NCBI GenBank assembly: GCA_963691705.1
Contig: OY829538.1
Span: 78,684,781 to 78,748,780 of the forward strand
Length of the DNA: 64,000 nt
Reading direction: 5' to 3'
DNA from: Viola odorata
Taxonomy: Eukaryota > Streptophyta > Magnoliopsida > Malpighiales > Violaceae
In this document: positions 1-9,645 of the stretch, piece after piece
Layout: every line of letters starts with the position of its first letter
Numbering within the stretch: position 1 is the stretch's first letter
Program-made: the position numbers and the translations under genes
Notes under the pieces: model-generated
What the model was told of the DNA's origin: nothing
Databases searched by the model: none
Seen by the model: only the letters and a program-made list of their open reading frames with translations

Positions 1-2397
1 ACGAGCCTGACAAACTGAGGGACTTTAGCTCCAGATCTGTCTTTTCTTAGCTTCATGGGCAGTTTGAGTATGGCCCTCCCGCATTCGTGCCTGGAGGGAT
101 GGCGGACTGTCAAGACTACCTCATATGTGGAAACGGGGGGTAGTTTCTTTTAAGAGAAAAGTAGGGGATATCCGAGGAATCTGGTCCCCATGTCATTTCT
201 ATGACGTCTTGAATAGAATACCCTTGAGCTGATGACGATCTAGTCCCGAATGCAACCCAGAATGCCTTGCTGAGAACCCTTTTCCCATCTGATTATTTGT
301 GCTTATTTCACCCTTGTTCTGCTTCGGACCTGTCTTGTTATTTCTGCATCTGTTACTGATTTGTTTTATCATTTCTGGAATTGTTTTATGATTTGCTTAC
401 TTTACAATTCGGGACCTCGAACGTGACATTCGGGACCCCGAATATTGCTTTCCTAGGTAAAAATTGTTAGCTCCCGAAATCTGCCTTGGCCAACCTGTTT
501 GGCCAAGTAAACCCCCCCCCCCCCCCCCCTAATTGTTACTCTTTGTGCACTTCTCCCCCGATTATATTCAAGACCATAGATCAGTTTCTCACAATCCCTG
601 TGTTCGACCCTGACTGCCACTGTACACTTTATCTCTTGTGCACACACGTTTTCAGGCACTATAAATTCTGTATTTGATTGATGATCAGGGAGCTTCTGTT
701 CTTATGACTCGATCATCGATTCAAGGATGTTTGTCTCTAAACTAGTAGCACTGCTATAGAGTGGAGGTGCTCCTGTTCACTCCTACCTTCCCTCCTCTTC
801 AAATTATTTGGCGGGTGCTCCCTTTTCTGATAATCCTAGCCAAGGGACACCTTGCTGGTTAAAGGGTTAATCCACTTGACTGCTGTCTTGTATGGGTGTT
901 CGCTTCCTCAATAGCACAGGGGAAGACAATACCTAGCCAAGTTGTTTCCCTACGGAAACCCTAGGTTGTCAATCTGGCCTTGGTCCAGATCAATTATTCC
1001 TTCTAGTCTAGCGCGAGACTAGTCACCTACTTCGCCTAGCCGACGGGTGCTCCCTTTCCTTCTAGGCTGGTTGCAACTCTTCTCTACTAGAGTACAAGAG
1101 TGATCAGGTCTGGTCTCTAGTGAGTTAGCGATTGGATAAACTTCAAGGAATAATCGAATACGACTTGTAGAAACTCTTAAGTGCAGTTTCATCTCACAAG
1201 AACATAAAAACTCAGCTCCTCAACCCTTACCAAGAATGGTGGTTTAGCTACTCATTGCCATAATTGGGAAAATAAAAATACTTTTTATTGAATAAGAAAT
1301 AAATCCAAGAATTCACAAACGAAAATTCTGGAGCAATTTGTCAATGTCGAAAAGGAAAGAAGACGAAGAGAAGAGAGAGATGAAGGGGGAAACAAAATCG
1401 GCTAAATATAAGCTACCACCCCCCTGTCCTTCTCCTACTCTAACTCCTAAAACAAATCTAAAAAGATAAAAACAATTGTTTTGAAAAAGGAAATAAAATC
1501 GCAATTACAAAAAAGAGGGAGATCCTCAAGGGATTCTTCAAAAGATCTGCGTCCGATCCCTCTGAAGTCACTGGACAGCTGCACTTTGCCAACTCGCAAG
1601 CCCAAGATAAAACGCAGCCCAAAAGATTGCTAACGCATCTGGCCAAGAGAGATGTCCGCGGAAGGGTCTTGGCCAAGCTTGCGGCCAAGACGAAATGGTG
1701 AACGCTTCTTGCTGCTCAAAGGGAGTCTTGGCCAAGACTCAGGCCAAGACGGTCAAATAATAAGCTCCAATGCTCCACTGAATTGCTTCGCTCCAGAAAC
1801 AGCCTCCAAACTAGAACTGGGAAAAAACATGGGAAATCAAGGAAAATCAGAGGTTCCACTGTCCAAAAATCAAGTAAATGGACAGTAAAAACATGATGAA
1901 ATGCAATGTAATCACTCATACCCAATTAATTTAAGTGGATATGGGTATTAAATGGGTCAATATAATTTTTAAATGGGTAGAAAACTAGAAATAGATAATA
2001 TACCCATTTAAAATGAAATAAGTGAATTTTATTGGGTTGGGTAATGGGTTCCCAATTAAAACAAAGCCAACCCTATCCCTCCCCTTCTCCTCTCTCTCTC
2101 ATCTTTTTTATTTTTCTTTTTTTAAATAAATTTAATTTTTTAATTTATATAATGAACAAAATAAATTAAAAACTATAATAATTTAATCTATATCTCAAGA
2201 TAAGTAATTTTATATCCACTTTTTTTATTTTTTTAAATTTTTTGAAAATGGGTTTTATACTTTTCATTTAAAAGTATGAAAACATCATAGTCATGAACCA
2301 TTCAAAATTATTTAAATATATTTTGAATTAATTTAAAAATTTCATAACCATTCTTATAATTAAAAAAATCATAATCTTTTACTCCATCTATACCTCA
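1..2397. other. Non-coding, repeat-derived stretch
   Basis: I see no protein-coding gene here. The stretch has a run of 18 C at 512-529, several copies of the word TTGGCCAAG (about 485-505 and 1640-1750), and a piece near 585-650 resembling the untranslated leader or LTR of plant retrotransposons (CCCTGTGTTCGACCCTGACT). From about 1910 to 2080 the repeated words CCCATTTAAA, ATGGGTA and GGGTTGGGTAATGGG look like the worn interior of a small hAT-like element. 2100-2400 is plain AT-rich sequence. Open frames in the region are short and compositionally poor. Assignment to a retroelement is by resemblance only. Confidence 0.35.
466..531 (+). repeat. Inverted-repeat partner of 4381-4431
   Basis: The sequence TGTTAGCTCC followed by a TTGGCCAA core and GTAAACCCCCC is repeated on the opposite strand at 4381-4431 (GGGGGTTTAC, TTGGCTAAACGAG, AGGAGCTAAC). 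The two copies face each other about 3.9 kb apart. They may be the ends of one large decayed element or two independent copies of the same repeat. I see no matching target-site duplication. Confidence 0.4.
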
Positions 2398-3075
2398 ATG
2401 TCTGTCGTTTTAGACTCGGGCATGGAGTTTAAGGATGCACTGTGCGTCTTGGTGAAACGACGAAATTGCCCCTCTTCCCTCACCTCTATATTCCCCTCTT
2501 CCCTCACCTCTTCCTCAAACCCTCAACTGCAAATCCCACAGTTATGGCCGCCCCACCTGCAATTCATGCCCATCTTCCTCAAACCCTCAACCACAAACAG
2601 AAATCAGCCACCCATAAAAAATCAGCAAATTAATCAAAAATCAGAAAAAATCAGCCACCCATCACCACCGTCTCGGTCTGATCTGCCACCCATCACCACC
2701 GTCGGCAACCCTCGTCACTGTCGTCGAATTACCCACTCCCTCAATCTCAATACAAAACCCATCTCTTTCATCACCGACAGATCCACTGCCATCTATCACC
2801 ACCGCCGGCATCACCCACACAAAAAGAGAAAGAGACGGTGAAGACGGTGAAGAGTGTTAGATCTTCCTCATCTCTCTTGAATTTATTAGAAATAAAACAG
2901 AAAAGAAAAAGAAGAACAAAAAAGAAAGAAAGAGACGGTGAAGACGGTGATGAGAAAGAGAGGAAATTGGAAGATGAGGGCAGGATTGGAAAAAGGGTAA
3001 CAAAATTGCTTTGGAAAAAGAAAATGACATTCTTTTCTAAGCACAGAAGAAAACGCTAAAACGACAAACATTGAG

Positions 3076-4212
3076 TAGGGATGACAATTTTGCCCGTGGA
3101 TATGGATACCCGCCCAATACCCGCAATTGTGGGTGGATATTACCCGCACATTGTGGGTATTTTGCGGGTATGGATATACCCGCATCCGCAAAATGCGGGT
3201 ATGGACACCCGCTATATATATCGCACGTGCGCGCGTGTGTGTGGTGGGGGGGGGGGAGAGAGAATTATTTTAGGGTTTTTTGAAAACTTGAACAGTATAA
3301 ATAATCGCATTCTCTTCCATTTTCTCCGTTTCCTCTCTCTCTCCTCAAAACTCGAACTCGTACTCAAGCTCTCTCTCTAAAACGCGATTTCCTTTCGAAA
3401 ACCACTCAAATTCTCACCAAATATTGCCAAACTTCAAACAATCACTCCTCATACATACCGAAACAAAACCCATAAATCAATTTCATCGATCCATCTCTAC
3501 ACTTCTAGCGAAATCAAAAATTCCCAAACCGAAACTATAACTTTCATTTTTTTTCCGGATTTGTTTCAAGATGCTATCATTTGAGATGAGGATGATGTTG
3601 GCAATATTGATATTTATGATTTCTTTCTATCTTTTCGTCATTATGATCATAAAAAATTGTCCAACGAATGTCGACTTGTTCCGTTGTCCTCAGTGTAATT
3701 GCCCTCCGTGCCATTGCCCTCAATCTCAGTGTCCTATATGATCACCCCCTTTAGCATATGCATTTTCTTTATTTATTCCTATTTACGTTTCTATTTCTGA
3801 ACTTATTTGCATCTATGGTTTGTAATGAATTTTGGTTTGGATATTTGCTACACTTTTCCTTTATGAAGGAATTTTAATTTATATTATGCTTGTATCTTGA
3901 ATATTCCCAATAATCTACTTATTTGGTTTATTCTCCATGTTTTTATGAATGTGATATTTTAGGAGGTAATATGCTTGTATTTTCTTATGAAATATTTTTT
4001 TTGGTTAGATTATTATGGATTATCATGTTGGATTATTGTATCGTATTATTGTGTGGTTTTGCTATTAAATTAGATTAATCTTTTTATATATTAATTTGAT
4101 TGAAATTTAAAATTTAACCAAATTTGGGGGTATCCATGGGTAACCGCGGGTAAAATTACTCTTTTTTTACCCGCTCCATATGGATGCGGGTGCGGGTATG
4201 GATTACCCGTAA
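3076..4212. mobile_element. hAT-like non-autonomous element (right end decayed)
   Basis: The left end begins TAGGGATGACAATTTTGCCC, a form typical of plant hAT terminal repeats. Just inside both ends lie multiple GCGGGTATGGATACCCGC-type words (3100-3210 and 4125-4210) in inverted orientation, so the ends can pair. The outermost 20 bp of the right end no longer match and no 8-bp target duplication can be found, so the right border is approximate. The interior holds a purine/pyrimidine tract with (GT)n and (G)n at about 3215-3258, a CT-rich leader-like part at 3300-3540, and a short ORF (3571-3741). Confidence 0.5.
3571..3741 (+). CDS. Small ORF: one membrane helix plus Cys/Pro-rich tail
   Basis: This is a 56-codon ORF inside the hAT-like element. 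It begins at ATG 3571 after a CT-rich leader and ends at TGA 3739-3741. Residues 8-28 are almost entirely Met, Leu, Ile, Phe, Val and Tyr, a probable single transmembrane helix. The last 18 residues alternate Cys with Pro, Gln, Asn and His (CPQCNCPPCHCPQSQCPI), giving seven Cys in 18 positions. I do not recognise a family. It could be a captured gene tail or chance, since it lies in a repeat. Function is unknown and expression is not shown. Confidence 0.25.
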   Translation: MLSFEMRMMLAILIFMISFYLFVIMIIKNCPTNVDLFRCPQCNCPPCHCPQSQCPI

Positions 4213-4380
4213 ATTTACGAGTGCAGTGATCGTCAGTCAAATGAAGATTTATAATGCCTGAAAACGCATGCACAATGGATAATGTGTACAGTAGTAGTCA
4301 GGGTCGAACATAGGGATTGAGAGAGACTGATTCAAGGTCTTGAATGAAATCACAGGCTAAAAACACATAAAGTAACACTC

Positions 4381-4431
4381 GGGGGGGTTTACTTGGCTAA
4401 ACGAGTCAGCCAAGAGAGATTAGGAGCTAAC
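4381..4431 (-). repeat. Inverted-repeat partner of 466-531
   Basis: Read on the minus strand this repeats the TTAGCTCC, TTGGC and GTAAACCCCCC words found at 466-531. It abuts directly the Mutator-type TIR fragment that starts at about 4436. Confidence 0.4.
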
Positions 4432-4435
4432 TGTT

Positions 4436-4519
4436 TGACCAGGGTTGTAATTAAACAAAATAAAAATTCAGGGTTGCGATTAAATAAAATTTTAAAGTTC
4501 AGGGTTGTTTTTCAGCTTA
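4436..4519 (+). mobile_element. Fragment of a Mutator-like TIR
   Basis: This stretch (TGACCAGGGTTGTAATTAAA through AAAGTTCAGGGTTGTTTTTCAGCTT) is nearly identical to the right-hand end of the long-TIR element at 25078-26497. Only the outer 85 bp of one arm are present, so it is a solitary TIR remnant. 4520-4860 beyond it has no supported gene. Confidence 0.6.
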
Positions 4520-4866
4520 CCACCTGAGAGATGATTACATTTATTTGTCCAAAATTTGTAAGTTTTTGCAATTTTTTACATTTTTCATTTGAAATTTTAA
4601 CAATTAAAAAGATTATAGTTGTATTGTATCTATTAGGAACCAATATGAGAAGTAATTTTTTTTTTGACAATCTCAGGTTTGTTTATGCAGTTTTTCAGAA
4701 AAGAGTGCAAAGAGGGGATATGATGAGTATGGAGTATGAAGGGGCTGTCCAAAATGTAGGAGAAGAGCAATCTTGTCTTCTCTTTTTTTAACCTTTTCAA
4801 ATAGCATTTTGCATTAACGAAATCATTTATATTTTGTTTGTTTGTTCGGATTCGCTCAATTAAAAC

Positions 4867-5270
4867 TAGGGATGTACACGATCCGGTTCTAGCCCAAAAT
4901 TCCTGTTTTAGTAGGGCTAGAATCGGACCGAACTGAAAAATTCTGATTCTGGTAGGGCTAGAACTGCCAGTTTTCTTTTTAATTTTATTTTAAAAAAAAC
5001 GATGTCGTTGTTAAGCACACCATTTGTTTTTAGTTTTTCCTCTTTAAAATGGCATCGTTTAGTATCTAAACACACCGTTTATGTAAAGCACCAAAACGGT
5101 GTGTTTACCTGTAAAAGGGCTCTGATTTCGGCTTCTGGGAAGATGAAGGATCGCCTTACCAGCTCTTTATTAATTAATTCATACCAGACAATAAATAAAG
5201 CAGTAATCTTTAACCACTAAACACACAGATAGAACAACCACTAAACTCAATAAAATAAAATAAACACTTA
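4867..5270. other. hAT-like end remnant, otherwise no gene seen
   Basis: TAGGGATGTACACGATCCGG at 4867 has the form of a plant hAT terminal repeat and is followed by the AGGGCTAGAA word twice (4913, 4956), but no right end is visible. From about 5000 to 5200 the words AACGGTGTGTTTA and ACACCGTTTATG form a short inverted pair (5070-5105). No gene is supported here. Confidence 0.35.
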
Positions 5271-5350
5271 TTTTATTATTGCTAGTTTGCTACAAACTAG
5301 TAAATTCCTTTATTCTTTTCCTTTAGTTTCAACCTTACCACCAACACCAC

Positions 5351-5815
5351 CTACTTCCTTTGAATTCTTACATAACTATCTCTATTAATACCCGAATCGC
5401 TCAAAAATTCCAAATCTTCAAGGTCACGATCATTCGGAGGTTCCCCAAGAACGAGCTTCGTGTTAGTCATGTTGATTCCGGCAACTGTTTGGACCTTCTT
5501 CTTCAGTTCTTCAACCGTCATCGCGTTGTGGACGATGACGACGCATTGTTGGTTTGATACACGGACACAAAGCAAATACATGACGAAAATGTCAATCTGG
5601 GAGCCAGCTTTGATTTCACAGTGCTTGACTATCTGCTTGTCATCTTCTAACAACTTCCCCTCAAAACGGAGTGCTTGATCTTCTTTATAAACATTCAACT
5701 TGCGTTCAATCTCCCGTTTCATTTTCGAAATAGACAAGTTAGGATCAACCTCTATCGTGTGTTTTTCACCGGTCTCGGTCAAATTATCACGCGAAATAGT
5801 AACTTCAACTTTCAT
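5351..5815 (-). CDS. Tandem double ubiquitin-like domain protein (copy 1)
   Basis: This is a 154-residue protein built of two ubiquitin-like folds in a row. Domain 1 (about residues 1-78) shows the ubiquitin pattern of two strands, then the helix ISKMKREIERKL, then the RFEGKLLEDDK strand-turn of ubiquitin and the closing IDIFV strand. Domain 2 (about 79-154) repeats it with MTVEELKKKVQ and the family signature NMTNTKLVLGEPP. The protein ends RIQRK, so there is no C-terminal Gly-Gly and it cannot be processed and conjugated like ubiquitin. The ATG at 5815 is chosen because domain 1 starts there; the upstream extension begins only at a GTG. Two intact relatives (6278-6715, 12730-13215) and a truncated copy (11346-11521) lie on the same strand. 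The domain call is firm. The biological role is unknown; binding to ubiquitin-pathway partners would be inference. Confidence 0.8.
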   Translation of the reverse strand: MKVEVTISRDNLTETGEKHTIEVDPNLSISKMKREIERKLNVYKEDQALRFEGKLLEDDKQIVKHCEIKAGSQIDIFVMYLLCVRVSNQQCVVIVHNAMTVEELKKKVQTVAGINMTNTKLVLGEPPNDRDLEDLEFLSDSGINRDSYVRIQRK

Positions 5816-6277
5816 CGTCGGCAAGAAAATAACCACGTTATTATTGTTAGTTTTTAGTTTTTTATTTTATTTTTATATGAATTTAAATGCATTCGACTAG
5901 TTAATTATAACAATTATAAATACATATATGGAGAATAAACGTATGATATATGCTATCATCGAATGAGAATGGACATTTTTTTAAGCGTAATTTGAATGCT
6001 TCATCATATTGTTTTGGTTGAAAATTAAAAGATTTGTGATTATGTGCCTTTCCAATCCTTTCATGAAATATTTATTTTTATTTGTTGAGGGACATGAAAT
6101 GTTTTTTTTAATGAAAAATACATAGTGATTATTATTATTATTATTATTTTTAAATCAAAATTGTGAGATTGATTGTGTTAAATTGGGCTAAGCCCACATT
6201 TAATGTTATCCAAAAACACTCTTTTATTGCATTTCGTAACCATTCCACAGGGAAATTTTATTATTGTCATTCTCTAC

Positions 6278-6715
6278 TCACATGAATTGTAGGTAAGTTT
6301 CACCATTAACACTACTAACTTGCAAATTATCCTCATCATAGAGGTCAACACACTGTGGAGGTTTCTCCCTCACGAGTTTCTTGTCAGTCATGTCGACGCC
6401 CATCTCCTCGAGTATCTCCTTCACATCCCCGATGGTCATTTCGTCATGGGCCTTAATCTTGAACACCCGTTCAGGATTCGGCCCATGAACATTAATCCAA
6501 AACTTGACAAGAACATGAATGCAACTGAATTCATTGAGTCCATAGTGCTGGACTTTCTTGTCATCTTCCAACACTGAATTCTCAAGGAGTAGGGCTTGAT
6601 CTTCTCTTAGAACACCATATCTCGCTTGAATTTTCAGTTTCATGTCAGAAACAGTTCCGTCAGGGTCAATCTCTACCTCTTTCGTTTTCTTCCCATAGAA
6701 AACAGAAAGTCTCAT
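6278..6715 (-). CDS. Tandem double ubiquitin-like domain protein (copy 2)
   Basis: This is a 145-residue protein related to the neighbour at 5351-5815, 460 bp away on the same strand. Domain 1 starts MRLSVFYGKKTKEVEI and carries the helix VSDMKLKIQARYGV and the turn LLLENSVLEDDKK. Domain 2 carries MTIGDVKEILEEMG followed by VDMTDKKLV, the same MT-x-x-KL signature as its siblings. It is shorter than the other two copies and ends YLQFM without Gly-Gly. The ATG at 6715 is preferred: in-frame sequence upstream is AT-rich, hydrophobic and unlike the siblings, whose proteins start at the same alignment position. Divergence from copy 1 is high, so this is an older duplicate. Function is unknown. Confidence 0.75.
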   Translation of the reverse strand: MRLSVFYGKKTKEVEIDPDGTVSDMKLKIQARYGVLREDQALLLENSVLEDDKKVQHYGLNEFSCIHVLVKFWINVHGPNPERVFKIKAHDEMTIGDVKEILEEMGVDMTDKKLVREKPPQCVDLYDEDNLQVSSVNGETYLQFM

Positions 6716-7074
6716 TATCGATCGGCTAGAAAAAAACAAAAACCAAATATATATTGTTAGTTTTGCAATAATTAAGCTAAACACATGATTAGATTCATTA
6801 AAAAGTAGTAAATAACAAATATATTCTGAATAAATGAGAATATTACCGTATAGTATTAAGCTCTAGCTTGAAATATGAGAATTAAGTGGATGTTTTGGAA
6901 CTGATGATTGTCATTTTATATGATACGATCATTGAAATTAGAATGGGTGTTTTATTTTAATGCTTCATATGATTTGGTTGAAAAATGAAAGAATTGTGAT
7001 TTTACCTTCTAAAATTAGACATATTTTATGGACGGGATTAAACCCCGGTTTCAGTTGGGGTGAAATTGTAAATT
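6716..7074. other. Upstream region of ubiquitin-like copy 2
   Basis: AT-rich sequence with no supported gene. Parts (about 6890-7010) resemble the region upstream of copy 1 (about 5930-6060), so the two genes were duplicated together with their promoters. Confidence 0.4.
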
Positions 7075-7396
7075 AAATTGTGTAATTTTTGAATAAAATC
7101 TTCCACGAAAAGGATCTATTTGACAAACAAATTGTTTCTTAAGTATTGAATTGAAAAATCATTTTTACGGACTCAATTATATGACTAGCCATATAATTTG
7201 TCCATTTTAATATTTTTTTTGAGTGTCATCTTACGTTATCGAATTTAAAAAAGGAATGGTTGTTGCACACGTATGAATAAACATTTTAAAGTCCGATAGA
7301 GTTCTAGTATATTTAAAAGTGTATATTTTCTTATGTTTTAGGTCTTACAAGAGTGAAAAAAACGGGCAGTAAAGGTAAATGTTGCTCACATCCAAA
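7075..7396. repeat. Segmental duplication, copy 1 of the spacer
   Basis: The sequence from the ATCTTCCACGAAAAGGATCT word to TTGCTCACATCCAA recurs at about 11535-11800, and its last 75 bp recur again at 14530-14612 next to the 3' end of the intact CAT gene. Here the similarity stops abruptly at 7396, where LTR-like sequence begins. It marks a broken copy of a ubiquitin-like/spacer/CAT unit. Confidence 0.7.
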
Positions 7397-7742
7397 TTTG
7401 TTGTGTTTGGGTTGCTAATTTGGTGGTGAATAGGTGCCAAACAGAAGCACCAACAGCAACACTGATACGATCCAGCCCATCGTCGCACATAACCAGCAGC
7501 AGCCCAAAGCCCAAGCCCAGCAACGCATCCAGCCCTGCTCCTGCACTCAGCAGCACAACGGCGTCGTCCCAGCAAGCCCACGTGGCCTCCCAAGCAGCGT
7601 CATCCCACGCCCACGCACCAGCCCACACGACCTGATCACCAACCGCCCAACGCCCCCCACCTGCACAAGGCCCACTTGCCCATTACTCCACGCAACCCAG
7701 CAAACAACATTTTCAAGCTTGGATTTTCCCAAGCTATAAATA

Positions 7743-8639
7743 CAGTTAAACCTCGATAAATGAATGTCCGATAAACGAATAACCTCGCCAAATGAATAAT
7801 TTTCTCCGGTCCCGACTTGGGCAAATGGGCTAAATGAATAACCTCGCTAAATGCATTAACGAATAATTTTTTTTGAATCCTTAAAGACCCCATGTAAATA
7901 TAAATGAATAATCATTAAAATTCATAAGATATATATATATATATATATATTTATTTATTTATTTATTTATTTATTTATCCTAAAAACAAAAATATTTCTT
8001 CCAATCAACAATGTTCATACAAGAAGTCATTTCTTCACAAAAAAAGCGTCTAAAGTTGTTTGTTTTTTCCTTCCACCAAAATGCATCACATCTGCGACTT
8101 TTTCTAGTGCAAACACAACTTCTGGAATATTCTGCTCCTGCTGTAGCAAATAGTTTCGTAGGGTGATTACTGCTTGAAAGGCTTCTTTTGATTTTGTTGT
8201 TGGTTTTGACTGGTGATCGGAAGCCATCAGACTGAATATTAAGAAAGATATAGTAGAATGAATTATTTACCAAACCAAGACTCTAGAAAAATATATATAG
8301 TAGTTTGTAGGTAGGTTAGGTACATTGTCTTAGTCTCTAAGTATTCCATACATAGAATATTATTATTAGTACATGTTGCATGTATTTAGACTCTAAGTAT
8401 TCCATACATAGAATCTTATAAGTACATGATGCATGTACATAGTCTATATACGTATTTGTACATTAAATGTAAAATAAATAATCATACGAAAAAATAAAAA
8501 TGTAAAAATACTATCTAAATGAATAAAAATTCATTTATCGATAAATGAATAATATATTCATTTATCGATAAGTAAATAAACTCACTAAACGAATATTTTT
8601 TGCTGGTCCCAAGAGCATTCATTTATCGAGGTTTAACTG
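7743..8639 (-). mobile_element. Deleted pogo-type (Tc1/mariner) DNA transposon
   Basis: This 897-bp element has perfect 24-bp terminal inverted repeats beginning CAGTTAAACCTCGATAAATG and is flanked by the TA dinucleotides 7741-7742 and 8640-8641, the target duplication of the Tc1/mariner superfamily. Ends of the form CAGT..ACTG are usual for the pogo branch. The subterminal parts repeat the words AAATGAATAA and CGATAAATGAAT many times. Internally it keeps the C-terminal end of a transposase (8027-8227, minus strand) and a direct repeat of about 55 bp (8334-8385 and 8388-8440) around TCTAAGTATTCCATACATAG. Most of the transposase is missing, so it is non-autonomous. The identical TIRs suggest fairly recent movement. 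Confidence 0.85.
8027..8227 (-). pseudogene. C-terminal remnant of a pogo-type transposase with a PCNA-binding box
   Basis: This ORF of 66 codons lies inside the 7743-8639 transposon. It ends with the sequence KKQTTLDAFFVKK. QTTLDAFF fits the PCNA-interacting (PIP) box, Q-x-x-[ILM]-x-x-[FY]-[FY], with basic residues on both sides. A PIP box at the C-terminus is known for pogo transposases, where it is thought to couple transposition to DNA replication. The catalytic DDE region and the DNA-binding domain are absent, so this cannot be an active enzyme. The remainder (SKEAFQAVITLRNYLLQQEQ) looks like a helical tail. An independent short PCNA-binding peptide is possible but unsupported. Confidence 0.6.
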
Positions 8640-9130
8640 TAGATGCCTTCGTTCTCATTTAATACTCGCTTTTTGATCATTGATAAACACTCAATCTTGA
8701 AGCCATTTTTAGTTTAATTATTTCTTGTAATTTTCTTATTTTCTTTCCCTAAATTTCTTGTAAACTTTCGATCTTAAGCTAGCAAATTCATTGCAAGTTT
8801 GAGTTCGATTTTTCAAGTATATTCAATATAGAAAGGTTGCTCGTTCTTCGTTAACGAGAGGGTTTTCTTGAATTTACTTGTTCATATTATCATCCATATT
8901 TCACTTCTAAAATTCCCGATTCAAGAACCATTAATCTTGAATTAAAATTCCCTTATTTTTCCATACACCTTTCTAAAATTCATACATCTTTCCATTACAA
9001 ATTCCCGCTGCGCCTACTTCCCAAATTCATTCCGAAACATCCAATTCCTGAATTTCGTCAAAAACATTACATAATCCTTCCTTATCCGAACCATCCCCAA
9101 TCGAGACTAGTTCCTTGCAATTCAACATCG

Positions 9131-9568
9131 AAGGATCCTAACAAACACCCACCACCAATGGCGGCGGCGGCGGCAGAGTAGGAGCAAGGGAGGGCTCAAC
9201 TACAAGGTCTCCTCATCGAATTGATCCGAGCTTGTTGATGGTACTGTGTTTGCACCCTCAGCCTCAGGTACTTGTCATCACTTGTGGTTTAATTATCCGT
9301 TTAATGGTCGCAGTATATTGTTAGTTCTGGGCTGCATGATGCTGATTGGTGAAGAGATGCGTTGCTGATGAATGTTGTTTCACTTGGAAGAATTTTGATT
9401 AAATTGAAATTGTTAAATAAACATGTAACTTGAAGAAAATAGTAACCAATTCTTAACCAATGCACTTTAAATTTCGGTTGGAATCCTTTTAAACTTAAAC
9501 TTCAGTCGAAGTAGAACTCTAATCAAACATATATATATATGTATATATATCTTACCTGTGTCTGCTGC
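9131..9568. other. Region upstream of the F-box gene
   Basis: It holds a short GGC trinucleotide run (9159-9174) and a (TA)n/GTATATA tract (9527-9551). No gene is supported. Confidence 0.4.
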
Positions 9569-9577
9569 TTTATAAAT
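9569..9577 (+). promoter_or_regulatory. Likely TATA box of the F-box gene
   Basis: TTTATAAAT lies about 75 bp upstream of the ATG at 9646, a distance that leaves room for a short leader. It was chosen over the (TA)n tract at 9527-9551, which is repetitive. Confidence 0.4.
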
Positions 9578-9645
9578 TGTTATAAGCTGCGAGTTCGGTG
9601 TAGTTAACATTAGTTTGGTGTTTTCTTCGATTCTGTTTCATAGCA

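Larger units (their letters stand above)
7397..9130 (+). mobile_element. LTR-like sequence split by a pogo element
   Basis: 7397-7742 and 8640-9130 flank the pogo-type insertion and read as one sequence once it is removed. A TATA box (CTATAAATA, 7735-7742 with the TA continuing at 8640) is followed by a leader with TTGATAAACACTCAATCTTG and then a long pyrimidine-rich part, the usual layout of U3, R and U5 in a plant retrotransposon LTR. No gag or pol reading frame is present, and no terminal TG..CA pair or target duplication could be fixed, so this may be a solo or partial LTR. The classification is tentative. Confidence 0.3.

Noticed and set aside
2398..2841. 147-codon open frame with Pro, His and Ser runs
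   Set aside because: Low-complexity translation of CACC/TCC repeats in non-coding, repeat-derived sequence; no domain and no splice or promoter context.
7420..7739. Two overlapping open frames rich in Ala, Pro, Ser and Gln
   Set aside because: Compositional frames of a GC-richer LTR-like segment; both strands and several frames are open at once, and there is no recognisable protein.
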